Source: Haloarcula sp. DT43
GTDB taxonomy: Archaea; Halobacteriota; Halobacteria; Halobacteriales; Haloarculaceae
DNA: 64,000 bases
Direction of reading: 5' to 3'
Assembly (NCBI RefSeq): GCF_037078405.1
Contig: NZ_JAYMGZ010000002.1
Coordinates: 434,001 to 498,000, forward strand
Shown: positions 18,862 through 26,581 of the stretch, one piece after another
Layout: each line of letters opens with the position of its first letter
Numbering within the stretch: position 1 is the stretch's first letter
Notes under the pieces: generated by a model
The model's database searches: none
The model's input: only the letters and a program-made list of their open reading frames with translations
Told to the model about the DNA's origin: nothing
Made by a program: the position numbers and the translations under genes

Positions 18862-19778
18862 TGGTGAACGTCGACGAGTTCATCGAGGAGGCGAAAGCCG
18901 AAATCGCCGAGGAAATCGGCGACAAACACGCCGTCATCGGGCTCTCGGGCGGCGTCGACTCCTCGACCGCTGCCGCACTGGCCTACGAGGCCATCGGCGA
19001 CCAGCTCACCGCCGTCTACGTCGACACCGGGCTGATGCGGAAGGGCGAGACCGACGAGATCCGCGAGACCTTCGACTACATGGACTCGCTGCGTATCGTC
19101 GAGGCGCAGGACCGTTTCCTCGACGAACTCGAAGGCGAGACCGACCCCGAGGAGAAGCGCCATATCATCGGCGAGCAGTTCATCCGGGAGTTCGAGACGG
19201 TCGCCCGCGAGGTCGACGCCGACTACCTCGTTCAGGGGACCATCTACCCCGACCGCATCGAGAGCGAGGGGACCATCAAGTCCCACCACAACGTCGGCGG
19301 CCTGCCCGAGCGCATCGACTTCGACGGCATCGTCGAGCCGATGCGGGACCTCTACAAGGACGAGGTGCGGGAAGTGGCCCGCGCGCTCGACCTCGAAGAG
19401 ATAATCTCCGAGCGGATGCCGTTCCCCGGTCCCGGACTCGCCGTCCGCATCATCGGCGAGGTCACCGAGGAGAAACTGGCGGTGGCTCGCGAGGCCAACC
19501 ACGTCGTTGAGGAGGAACTGGAGGAGTACGAGCCCTGGCAGGCGCTGGCCGCCGTCATCGGCAAGGCCACGGGGGTCAAGGGCGACAACCGCGTCCACGG
19601 TTGGGTCGTCGCCGTCCGCTCCGTGGAGAGCCGCGACGGGATGACCGCCCGGGCGCAGGAACTCGACTGGGACACGCTCCAGCGCATCCAGTCGCGCATC
19701 ACCGGGGCCCACGAGAACGTCGCCCGCGTCGTCTACGACGTGACCCACAAACCGCCGGCGACCATCGAGTACGAATGA
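18861..19778 (+). CDS. guaA: GMP synthase subunit B (ATP-pyrophosphatase and dimerisation domains)
   Basis: This 305-residue protein is the ATP-PPase part of archaeal GMP synthase. It activates XMP for amination. The PP-loop is [14 protein letters not shown], and the C-terminal dimerisation domain has [10 protein letters not shown] and ends KPPATIEYE as in bacterial GuaA. The glutamine amidotransferase is a separate protein in archaea and is not in this window. The gene overlaps pyrG by one base and the next gene by four, so all three are translationally coupled. Confidence 0.95.
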   Translation: MVNVDEFIEEAKAEIAEEIGDKHAVIGLSGGVDSSTAAALAYEAIGDQLTAVYVDTGLMRKGETDEIRETFDYMDSLRIVEAQDRFLDELEGETDPEEKRHIIGEQFIREFETVAREVDADYLVQGTIYPDRIESEGTIKSHHNVGGLPERIDFDGIVEPMRDLYKDEVREVARALDLEEIISERMPFPGPGLAVRIIGEVTEEKLAVAREANHVVEEELEEYEPWQALAAVIGKATGVKGDNRVHGWVVAVRSVESRDGMTARAQELDWDTLQRIQSRITGAHENVARVVYDVTHKPPATIEYE

Positions 19779-20089
19779 AGGTCGTCCTCGTCGGGACGGA
19801 CCCCAACGGGCTGACCGACGCGCTCGATGCCGAGGGACACGCCATCACGGTCGCCGACGTCGGCAACCGGCCGGGCCTGGAGGAGGCCGGCGTCCACGAG
19901 GCTGACGTGTACCTGCTGACGGAGATGTCCCAGGCCACCTCCATCGCCGTCGCCAAGGACCTCAACCCCGACCTGCGGGTCGTCGTCTACGCCGAGGGGT
20001 CGCTGCCGGACTTCGCCAGCCGGCAGGCCGACCTCGTCGTCGACCCGGCCCTGCTCGGCCCCGAAGCCGTCGCCGAGGAACTGGACTGA
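19775..20089 (+). CDS. DUF7126 family protein linked to CTP/GMP synthesis
   Basis: This 104-residue protein has a small Rossmann-like pattern ([13 protein letters not shown] ... [27 protein letters not shown] ... [15 protein letters not shown]) like the TrkA-N/NAD-binding half domain. It corresponds to the haloarchaeal DUF7126 family, often mislabelled CTP synthetase because of its place after pyrG. No catalytic residue can be named. The ATGA overlap with the GMP synthase gene suggests a regulatory or accessory role in nucleotide synthesis. Confidence 0.7.
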   Translation: MKVVLVGTDPNGLTDALDAEGHAITVADVGNRPGLEEAGVHEADVYLLTEMSQATSIAVAKDLNPDLRVVVYAEGSLPDFASRQADLVVDPALLGPEAVAEELD

Positions 20090-20764
20090 CTACAGCGTCC
20101 CGGCCAGGCGGTCGAGCCGCTCCGAGCCGTTTTCTTCGAAGGGGACGCCGTGGCCCGGGACCGCGACCTCGAACGCGGGCGACCGGTCCGCGAAGTCACT
20201 GATACTCCGGGCGACGGCGTCGATGTCGTAGCTCATCAGCCGCGGTGAGGGCTCGAAGCGGCCGCCGTCCTCCCGGACGAGGTCGCCCAGCAGGCCAAGC
20301 GACAGCGACTCGCTGACGTAGCAGACGTGGCCCGGCGTGTGGCCGGGCGTCTCGTAGACGGTGAAACTGCCGACGGTGTCGCCGTCGGCGAGCGTGACCA
20401 CGTCGTTGGCCGGCGCGTCGAGGAACGGCGAGAGCAGGCGCTGGAACGCGCCCTTGTGGTTGCCAAGCGGCGGGGCCCGCTCGCCGGTGACCAGCGGCGC
20501 GTCCCGCGCCCCGACGTAGACGGTCACGTCGACGCCGTCGAAGGCGGGAAGGCCGCCGACGTGGTCGAAGTCGAAGTGCGTCAGCAGGATTCTGTCGAGG
20601 TCCCGGAGCTCGTAGCCGGCGTCGCGCAGACCGGCGACGAGTTCGTTCCCGTGCCAGGGCAGGCCAGTGTCCACGAGCGTCAGCGCCCCGCCGTCGTCGA
20701 CGAGTGTCGCGTTGACGCCCGTGAGGTCGTACCACCAGCTGTCGTCGGCGAGCGCCGTTACCAT
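20090..20764 (-). CDS. MBL-fold metallo-hydrolase
   Basis: This 224-residue metallo-beta-lactamase-fold hydrolase has the metal motif THFDFDHVGG, that is HxDxDH, where the usual second His is Asp, as in several glyoxalase II-like subgroups. Further ligands are in TPGHTPGH and in VPGHG near the C-terminus. It is likely a hydrolase of thioesters, lactones or phosphodiesters. It is separate from its convergent neighbour by no more than a base. The start codon lies in TTACCAT, and the upstream gene on the same strand ends 39 bases before. Confidence 0.85.
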   Translation of the reverse strand: MVTALADDSWWYDLTGVNATLVDDGGALTLVDTGLPWHGNELVAGLRDAGYELRDLDRILLTHFDFDHVGGLPAFDGVDVTVYVGARDAPLVTGERAPPLGNHKGAFQRLLSPFLDAPANDVVTLADGDTVGSFTVYETPGHTPGHVCYVSESLSLGLLGDLVREDGGRFEPSPRLMSYDIDAVARSISDFADRSPAFEVAVPGHGVPFEENGSERLDRLAGTL

Positions 20765-20803
20765 ACCGCGGCGTTAGTGTGGCGGTCCCTAAACTGTCCC
20801 GTC

Positions 20804-21913
20804 TCAGTCGAGCGCGACCGGCTCGGCCTGTCGCACGTCGTCCTGGAGTCGGTCGGCGTGTTCCAGTCGAATCTCGCGGGCCTCGCTGACCGTGACCGGT
20901 TCCGGCCTGTCGAACGTCGGCGAGACCGGCTCGTAGGCGTCCACGTCGAACCCCATCCGGTCGAGGTACGACGCCACGTCGGCGCTGACCCCGTCCCGGA
21001 TAGCGTCGTTGGCGTACTCGAGCACCGCGTCGAACTCCGGGAGCACGATTTCGTCGTCGGTCACGCGGCCCGTCGCCCCGTCGATTCGCACCTCGGTACC
21101 CCTGAGGTGGTCCATCAGGGACGCCACGTCGTCGGACAGCCGCAGGACCTGGCTCGGGAGCGCGGCGTCCGGCGACCGCCACTCGACGGTGCCGAACTCC
21201 TCCCGGAGCTGGACCGGCGTCCAGATGGCGCTCTCGGGGTCGAAGCAGGCCGCGACGGTCCGGCGGTCGATGCCGGCGTCGATAGCCGCGGTCACGAAGT
21301 CGTCGTAGCGCCGTTCGAGCCGGCGGTCCCACTCTTCGGCGTCGTCGAGGTACGACCACAGCCACCCCTGGTGTGGCACCGAGTTGTACGCCATCCAGCG
21401 GTACAGTTTCGAGCGGGCGCTGTCGGCCAGCCGCCGGCCGCGGAAGTACGGCGACGACGAGACGAGCGCCAGCGCGGGGTCGACGGCGATGAGCGCGTTC
21501 AGCTGGTCGATGGCCCGCCCCGGCTGCTGTTCGACGTGGATGTGCGTGCCGGCGCAGTGGCGCACGTACTCGAAGTCCTCGCCGACGACGCGGTTCTGAA
21601 TCCGGGTCCGGTCGCTCGGTAGCTCCGCGATTTCGTCGGTGTTGACCGGGGTCGAGAGCGGAACGAGCCGTTTCCCGAGGTCGTCGCCCCGCCGCAGCAC
21701 GCTCTCGAGTCGGTCGAGGAGTTCCTCGTGTAGCTCTGTCGCTGTCTCACACGGCGTCGTCTTGATTTCCAGCAGAGGCTCGACGAACTCCCGCTCCGCC
21801 CCCGGAGTTGCGTCGACGAGCGCGCCCGGTTCGACCAGTCGGCCCGCGTCGTCGACGACCCAGTATTCCACTTCGATGCTCCGTCGTATCGGTTCGGATT
21901 CGTGTACTGACAC
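20804..21913 (-). CDS. Glutamate-cysteine ligase (GCS2) family protein
   Basis: The protein has 369 residues if it starts at the GTG at 21913. It has the type 2 gamma-glutamyl ligase fold: RRSIEVEYWVVD (E-x-E motif), EFVEPLLEIKTTPCETA, HCAGTHIHVEQ with the substrate-proximal His/Glu, and FGTVEWRSPDA. It is a second, compact member besides the one with the acidic insertion at 5.3-7.2 kb, and differs from the GshA I remember in Haloferax, so I give no symbol. Start choice: the TATA-like GTTATCATTAG at about 21957-21967 supports the internal GTG. A GTG at 21970 would add 19 residues. Confidence 0.75.
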   Translation of the reverse strand: MSVHESEPIRRSIEVEYWVVDDAGRLVEPGALVDATPGAEREFVEPLLEIKTTPCETATELHEELLDRLESVLRRGDDLGKRLVPLSTPVNTDEIAELPSDRTRIQNRVVGEDFEYVRHCAGTHIHVEQQPGRAIDQLNALIAVDPALALVSSSPYFRGRRLADSARSKLYRWMAYNSVPHQGWLWSYLDDAEEWDRRLERRYDDFVTAAIDAGIDRRTVAACFDPESAIWTPVQLREEFGTVEWRSPDAALPSQVLRLSDDVASLMDHLRGTEVRIDGATGRVTDDEIVLPEFDAVLEYANDAIRDGVSADVASYLDRMGFDVDAYEPVSPTFDRPEPVTVSEAREIRLEHADRLQDDVRQAEPVALD

Positions 21914-22136
21914 AGTGGCCTCGCTGTGGGTGCCGCGGTGTGTCCCCGTGTTGGGCCCTAATGATAACACACCACATGAATCCTGGGGCCAGACAGCTAA
22001 TGATTGTTGTGTGATTAGTAATATTTGCCCACACCTGCGGCCACGATTATCGGGATAGCCGCCGTGAAACCGAACGGACAGGCCACAATCCGTCGAATCC
22101 CCGTACGTCCCGGTTCGGGTCGAGGCGGAACGCCGC

Positions 22137-22961
22137 TCAGAACGGCCACTGCGACCGGACGAACTGCACGCCGGTCTTGAGTTTCGACGGGTCCCGAATC
22201 CGCTCTATCTCCGCGTCGGTGAGTTCGAAATCGAACACCGCGAGGTTCGCTTCGAGGTGGTCGCGGCTGGACGCCTTCGGAATCGCGGCCACGCCGTCCT
22301 GCTGGACGAGCCACCGGAGCGCGACCTGTGCGGGGGACTTGCCGTAGCGGTTCCCTATCTGGACGAGCGCGGGGTCGTCCAGGACGCCGCCGCGGGCCAG
22401 CGGGCTGTAGGCGGTCAGGAGCACGTCGTGGATGCGGCAGTAGTCGAGCAGTTTGCGCTGGTCCCAGTATGGGTGGTATTGCACCTGGTCGGTCAGGATC
22501 GGGGCCGAGGAGATGCTTCGGGCCTCGTCCAGCAGCGACGGCGAGAAGTTGCTGACGCCGACGTTCCGGACCAGTCCCTCCTCGACGAGGTCGTTCATCG
22601 CGCCGAGGGTCTCCGACAGCGGGGCCATCCACGGGGTGTTCGGCCAGTGGATGAGCAGGAGATCCAGGTAGTCCGTCCCCAGTTTGTTCAGGCTCTCCCG
22701 GGTCGACCGGCGGACGCTGCGCTCGTCGCGGTTGGAACCGTCGAGTTTCGTCGTCAGGAACACGTCCTCGCGGTCGACGCTGGCGGCCTCTATCCCCAGG
22801 CCCACCTGTCGTTCGTTGCCGTAGGCCTGTGCGGTGTCGACGTGGCGATAGCCCATCTCCAGGGCCGCCTCGACGGTCTCGGTACAGGACGGCCCGGTCA
22901 GCTGCCACGTTCCGAGGCCGATTGCGGGGACCGACGTTCCCTGGACCTGAATCTCGTCCAT
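22137..22961 (-). CDS. Aldo/keto reductase
   Basis: This 274-residue TIM-barrel NADPH-dependent oxidoreductase starts MDEIQVQGTSVPAIGLGTWQL. The catalytic tetrad is visible: Asp and Tyr in HVDTAQAYGNE, Lys in FLTTKL, His in LLIHWP. The cofactor region near the C-terminus reads AIPKASSRDHLEANLAV, the usual IPKS-like phosphate-binding site. It resembles 2,5-diketo-gluconate-reductase-type enzymes with broad carbonyl specificity. Longer upstream reading frame is not used because the conserved family start is at MDEIQ. Confidence 0.92.
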   Translation of the reverse strand: MDEIQVQGTSVPAIGLGTWQLTGPSCTETVEAALEMGYRHVDTAQAYGNERQVGLGIEAASVDREDVFLTTKLDGSNRDERSVRRSTRESLNKLGTDYLDLLLIHWPNTPWMAPLSETLGAMNDLVEEGLVRNVGVSNFSPSLLDEARSISSAPILTDQVQYHPYWDQRKLLDYCRIHDVLLTAYSPLARGGVLDDPALVQIGNRYGKSPAQVALRWLVQQDGVAAIPKASSRDHLEANLAVFDFELTDAEIERIRDPSKLKTGVQFVRSQWPF

Positions 22962-23115
22962 ACCGTTCGTTCGCGTCACGCAGGTAAAACGTCGGTGTCC
23001 GTACGGGCGGCACGGCAAGCGGTTACAGGTCAGGGGTATGTCGGGGCTACCGGCGGAGGCCACCGGTATTCTTTATGAACAATTGCTAGGTACTAACACT
23101 GCGTCCGTTTTACTG

Positions 23116-23138
23116 GTCCTGTCTCACGAGGGACAGGA
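23116..23138 (+). promoter_or_regulatory. TCCTGTC/GACAGGA inverted repeat before a start codon
   Basis: The sequence GTCCTGTCTC begins an inverted repeat with 7-base arms (TCCTGTC 23117-23123, GACAGGA 23132-23138). The second arm ends directly at the ATG of the 27-codon ORF. It lies between the TATA-like box and the start, a repressor-type position, or could form an RNA hairpin if a leader exists. Confidence 0.4.
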
Positions 23139-23222
23139 ATGAGCTTCATGGACAACTACCGCCTACGACGACTGCTGGTGTCAGCACACGAACAGTCCGC
23201 GGTCCGGGGGTATCGCACATGA
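23139..23222 (+). CDS. 27-residue upstream ORF coupled to the PLAT-domain gene
   Basis: A 27-codon reading frame, rich in Arg/Leu/Tyr (MSFMDNYRLRRLLVSAHEQ ...), ends in TGA overlapping the ATG of the following gene (ATGA). CCGTTTTACTGG at 23104-23115 is a TATA-like box 27-30 bases before this ATG, which argues that the transcript begins here and that the small ORF is the first thing translated. It may be a leader peptide controlling the next gene by coupling, or a genuine micro-protein. No homologue is recalled. Confidence 0.4.
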   Translation: MSFMDNYRLRRLLVSAHEQSAVRGYRT

Positions 23223-23728
23223 GCGAGCTGTCAGGTGTGTTCGTCTCGTTGACGACCGGTGCCGGACAATACGCGGGCACCGACGACCACGTGTACCTCG
23301 GCATCTGTGGCACGGTCGGCGGCCGCGAGTTCGCGCTTGACGTCGAAAACTTCGACGACTGGGAGGAGGGAAGCGTCGTGACGTACTCGTTCGGACAGTA
23401 CGCGAACTTCTACGGTGGGAAGGACCCTCGGACCGCGGCGGACCAACTCGACCGGATGACCATCTGTCTGCCGAACGTCACGCACGTCTATCTCCGCAAA
23501 CAGGGGAACCGGACGACGTCGGGCGACGACTACTGGGAGTTAGACGAGTGTCACGTCAACCTCCATTCGCGGTCGTCGACCCGACAGTTCGTCTCGACCG
23601 GGACGGCACGCCTCGGAAACGAGTACGGACACAAGGTCTGGCTGGCCGAGTCGTTCCACCAGGGGACCTATCGGGACGCGCGCATCCCCGCGGACGGAGA
23701 GGCCGAGTGCCAGCGCGACCGGAAGTAG
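23219..23728 (+). CDS. PLAT/LH2-like domain protein
   Basis: This 169-residue protein has an N-terminal half that reads like a PLAT/LH2 beta-sandwich: GVFVSLTTGAGQYAGTDDHVYLGICGTVGGREFALDV, then a W-containing strand (NFDDWEEGSVVTYSFG), matching the family pattern TG-x-AGTDAxVYxxLxG ... FExGxxDxF. PLAT domains mediate binding to lipids or proteins, for example in lipoxygenases and lipases; here no enzyme domain is attached. There is no signal peptide. It is coupled by ATGA to a 27-codon upstream frame. I place the fold by pattern only. Confidence 0.55.
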   Translation: MSELSGVFVSLTTGAGQYAGTDDHVYLGICGTVGGREFALDVENFDDWEEGSVVTYSFGQYANFYGGKDPRTAADQLDRMTICLPNVTHVYLRKQGNRTTSGDDYWELDECHVNLHSRSSTRQFVSTGTARLGNEYGHKVWLAESFHQGTYRDARIPADGEAECQRDRK

Positions 23729-23741
23729 CGAGCCTCGCCGA

Positions 23742-24707
23742 CTACTTCTCGAGGATAGTCCCGCCCGCGCCGACCGCGATGTCGGTGCCGCCGCGGACGA
23801 CGGCCTTCAGGTTCTCGCCGGCGGGGGTCTCCTCCTGCGTCCAGTCACCGCCGCCGAGGCCGTACACCTTGCCGCCGCCCCCGACGGTGTAGCCGGTGCT
23901 GTCGTCGTCGGTGACCTCGATGTCGCGCAGGCCGGCGTCGCCCGTGTCGGTCGGCGTCCACTCGGAGCCGTTCCAGTGGAATATCATGCCGCCGCCGCCG
24001 GATATCCACACGTCGTCCGGGCCGTCGGAGTCGACGCCGTAGAAGTTGACGTTGGCGTCGGCCAGCCCTATCTTGTCCCACGTCGAGCCGTCGTCGGTGA
24101 CGAAGACGCTCTTGTTGCCGTCGACGATGTGCCCCGAGCGGACGCCGTGGAAGTCGACGGCGTTGATGGCCGACCCGGAGCCGGGCGTGGTGTAGTCCCA
24201 CGTCTGACTCGCGCCGTTCTCGAAGGAGTAGTACATCTTCCCGGAGTCGCCGGCGACGTAGACGTTCGCCTCGCCGGCCGCTCCGGTCACGGACACGTCG
24301 TTGAAGTTGTTCGTGACGTCCATCGGGGCGCTGTGGTCGGTGAGCACGCCGGACTCCACGTCGTACTCGCCGATTGCACCGGACGCGCCGACGAACCAGA
24401 GGGCCTTGCCGTCGTCGGTCACGTCGGCCCCGTAGAGGCTGTTGCCGTTGCCGGTCGGGCCGCCGCCGAGGACCTTCTGCCAGCCCACGCCGGTCCGTTC
24501 GAGGACGATGCCGCCGCCCGCCACCGCGTACGCGCCGGCCGCGGTGTATTCGACGTCGTGGAGGGTGTTCCCGGTCGGGGACTCGACGGACTCCCAGGGA
24601 CCGGTTGCCGCAACCGTGCCGGAGACGGCCGCACCGCCCAGCGCAGTCGCAACTGTCGCGCCGATACCCTTGAGCACGCCGCGTCGCGTCGCGTTGCGTT
24701 CGGACAT
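23742..24707 (-). CDS. Tat-exported beta-propeller (BNR/Ycf48-like repeat) protein
   Basis: This 321-residue protein begins with a twin-arginine signal (NATRRGVLKGIGATVATALGGAAVSGTVAA), so it should be exported folded and cleaved near residue 35. The mature part holds about seven repeats of the type GxxxxVGxxGxIxxxDG (YAVAGGGIVLERTG, WFVGASGAIGEYD, YVAGDSGKMYYSF, WISGGGGMIFHWN, TVGGGGKVYGLG, AVGAGGTILE), typical of BNR/Ycf48-like propellers. No catalytic residues are evident; it probably binds a partner or polysaccharide at the surface. The start at MSERNATRRG is supported by the position of the RR motif. Confidence 0.8.
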   Translation of the reverse strand: MSERNATRRGVLKGIGATVATALGGAAVSGTVAATGPWESVESPTGNTLHDVEYTAAGAYAVAGGGIVLERTGVGWQKVLGGGPTGNGNSLYGADVTDDGKALWFVGASGAIGEYDVESGVLTDHSAPMDVTNNFNDVSVTGAAGEANVYVAGDSGKMYYSFENGASQTWDYTTPGSGSAINAVDFHGVRSGHIVDGNKSVFVTDDGSTWDKIGLADANVNFYGVDSDGPDDVWISGGGGMIFHWNGSEWTPTDTGDAGLRDIEVTDDDSTGYTVGGGGKVYGLGGGDWTQEETPAGENLKAVVRGGTDIAVGAGGTILEK

Positions 24708-24772
24708 GGCACCCGACTCTGTGGGTTGGCTGCACTTCAATGGGCGGCGCAGTTAACGACCTTTCACGCCGA

Positions 24773-24786
24773 TTTAAACGTTTAAA
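24773..24786. promoter_or_regulatory. Palindrome TTTAAACGTTTAAA
   Basis: A perfect 14-base AT-rich palindrome in the spacer upstream of the Tat propeller gene, about 70 bases from its start codon. It is a possible regulator site or a distal promoter element. The surrounding 190 bases hold no other feature that I recognise. Confidence 0.3.
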
Positions 24787-24899
24787 CGGCCGATATAGCG
24801 GTATTGGGCCGGTTTCGGCAGAAAACCGGTCGGCGCGGCACAACCGGCAAATATCACATTAAGCCGGCTAAACGGACACAAGACTGATACCGGGCAGCC

Positions 24900-25820
24900 T
24901 CAGGACAGTTCAGCGACGAGCGACGGGGCCTCCGCCGCGATGACCTCCTGGATACCGACGCGGGCCGCCGCCGGGTCCGCGGGCAGGCAAAACACCGGCG
25001 TCCCGTCGGCGACCCCCGCGGTCGCGCGAACGGCGATGACGCCGGTCCCCTTGTGTTCGAACAGGAGGCTCCGGTAGACCTCCTCGAACCCCGGCAGGGC
25101 CTTCTCGAACAGCGGGTGGACCGCTTCGAGGGTCTGCTCCGACCGCGTGACGCCGAGGCCGCCAGCGGTGACGACGACCTCCACGTCCTCGCGGCCGACC
25201 AGCCTGTCGACGGTTCCCTGGATGCCGTCGTAGCCCCCCTGCAGTCGTTCGCGGGCCGTGACCGTCTGTCCGGTCGCTTCGAGAGCCGCTTCCACTGCCT
25301 CGCCCGTCGGGTCGCCCTCGGCCGTCGCCGTCCCGACCGTGACGACGGCGGCGGCGACCCCCCGGTCCGCTGAAGCGTCGGTCCGGGGTGCCGTCTGCTC
25401 TGGCCGCCCGTCAGCCGTCTGTTCCCCGGCGGCTGGCGTCTCCTCCGATGGACCACCCGACTGCGTCTCCGGAACAGCGTCCTCAGCCGTCTCCCGTGGC
25501 CCCTCGGCAGACTGCTCGGTAGCCTGCGGTTCCGTGTCCGGCTGGCTGTCGGCCGTTCGGTCCGCCGCCTCGTCGATTCTGTCCGCGACGGTGGTGTCGC
25601 TCTCGGTCGCCAGCGGATCGGACTCGGCGGCCGCCGCGTCGTCGGCTCCGGGTTCTGCCTCCTCGCTCGCCGTTTCGTCGCCGCTCGCCGCTGGCTCGGT
25701 CGATTCTTCGCTCGCAGTCTCGGTGTCGCCCTCCGTGGATTCGTCGTCGCTCGCCTCGTCGTCCCCCGCGTCGTCGTCAGTCGGGCCCCGGCGCGTGTCG
25801 CGGGACTGGAAATCCACCAT
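24900..25820 (-). CDS. MoaB/MogA-like protein with long acidic N-terminus, active site altered
   Basis: The protein has 306 residues. Residues 1-150 are a disordered acidic region of D, E, S, T and A. Residues about 151-306 are a MoCF domain of the MoaB/MogA type (GVAAAVVTVGTATA ... TVDRLVGREDVEVVVTAGGLGVTRSEQTLEAV ... PVFCLPADPAAARVG). In active enzymes the signature is GGTG followed by an Asp (TTGGTGxxxxDxT); here it is AGGLG and the Asp position is Glu (SEQT). So adenylylation of molybdopterin is doubtful and a binding or paralogue role is possible. GGGTATTTATCG upstream is a good TATA box. Confidence 0.7.
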   Translation of the reverse strand: MVDFQSRDTRRGPTDDDAGDDEASDDESTEGDTETASEESTEPAASGDETASEEAEPGADDAAAAESDPLATESDTTVADRIDEAADRTADSQPDTEPQATEQSAEGPRETAEDAVPETQSGGPSEETPAAGEQTADGRPEQTAPRTDASADRGVAAAVVTVGTATAEGDPTGEAVEAALEATGQTVTARERLQGGYDGIQGTVDRLVGREDVEVVVTAGGLGVTRSEQTLEAVHPLFEKALPGFEEVYRSLLFEHKGTGVIAVRATAGVADGTPVFCLPADPAAARVGIQEVIAAEAPSLVAELS

Positions 25821-25932
25821 ACTCCCCCACCGGTCCCGGTCGATAAATACCCTGACGACAGTTTCCGGAACTGTGGCGTGAATAATATCTGCTATCAACA
25901 GAGTTAAAATATGTTAGAAAAATATAGAATAT

Positions 25933-26091
25933 ATGGCCGGGACCTACCACGTCGTCTGCCACGAGTGTGCGTTCGAGGGACTGTACGAGGAGCCGTCGGT
26001 CGCGGAGGGCCGGCGGGACGCACACGCGTCCGCCAGCGGGCACCGGATGAGCCTGTGTGACATCTCGGGCCGGGACGCGGTCGGGCGGTAG
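25933..26091 (+). CDS. 52-residue Cys/His-rich small protein
   Basis: The protein reads MAGTYHVVCHECAFEGLYEE ... HASASGHRMSLCDISGRDAVGR. The CHEC pair with a later His and Cys (GHRMSLC) suggests a small zinc-binding knuckle of the kind common among haloarchaeal micro-proteins. The promoter region is very AT-rich (GTTAAAATATG and AAATATAGAATAT), with little or no leader. It is divergent from the MoaB-like gene. Function is unknown. Confidence 0.55.
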   Translation: MAGTYHVVCHECAFEGLYEEPSVAEGRRDAHASASGHRMSLCDISGRDAVGR

Positions 26092-26218
26092 CGGGACCGT
26101 TAGCGTTTTGCGCTCGCTTGCCTGACTCCGAGACATGCAGCCACGCTGTTCCGACGGTCTCTCCGGGGTGGACCCATCGTGACACACCGTTCCTGCGGCC
26201 ACGGCGGGGTGCGTGCCG

Positions 26219-26539
26219 ATGGCTGACGACGAATCGGGCTACGTCCACCGCCCCGACAGGGAGCCCCCGTCCGCGGACGCCACCGCCGTGGACGGAGAGG
26301 CGGACGCGCAATCGGCCGACGGCCCCGAGTTCGGGGCGAGCGGCTGGGTTCTCGTTGGGATGGTCGGCGTCGCCTTCCTGCTCGTCCCCGGGGCGATTCT
26401 GTTCCTGCCGTCGGCACAGGGCGTCATCAGCAGCCTCGGGCTCACGCTCCGGGACGCCTACCTCACGCTCCCGCTCGTGCCGGCGTTCGTCCTCGGCGTC
26501 CTCGCCGTCTGGTCCGCGGTCCGCTCGCAGTCGAACTGA
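26219..26539 (+). CDS. Small membrane protein with acidic N-terminus
   Basis: This 106-residue protein has an acidic soluble N-terminal 40 residues (MADDESGYVHRPDREPPSAD ...) followed by two membrane helices (GWVLVGMVGVAFLLVPGAILFL and LTLPLVPAFVLGVLAVWSAV). The family resembles small haloarchaeal membrane proteins of unknown role. A GTG two codons upstream is possible. It lies 42 bases before the histidine kinase gene, in the same direction. Confidence 0.6.
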   Translation: MADDESGYVHRPDREPPSADATAVDGEADAQSADGPEFGASGWVLVGMVGVAFLLVPGAILFLPSAQGVISSLGLTLRDAYLTLPLVPAFVLGVLAVWSAVRSQSN

Positions 26540-26581
26540 CCGAGGTTAGTTATATCAGGGTCGCCATTACTACGCTATCGA

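Noticed and set aside
26135..26182. A 15-codon frame (MQPRCSDGLSGVDPS) with a TTTTG box 25-30 bases upstream, before the membrane gene at 26219.
   Set aside because: Too short and without coupling to the next gene; only the promoter position speaks for it.
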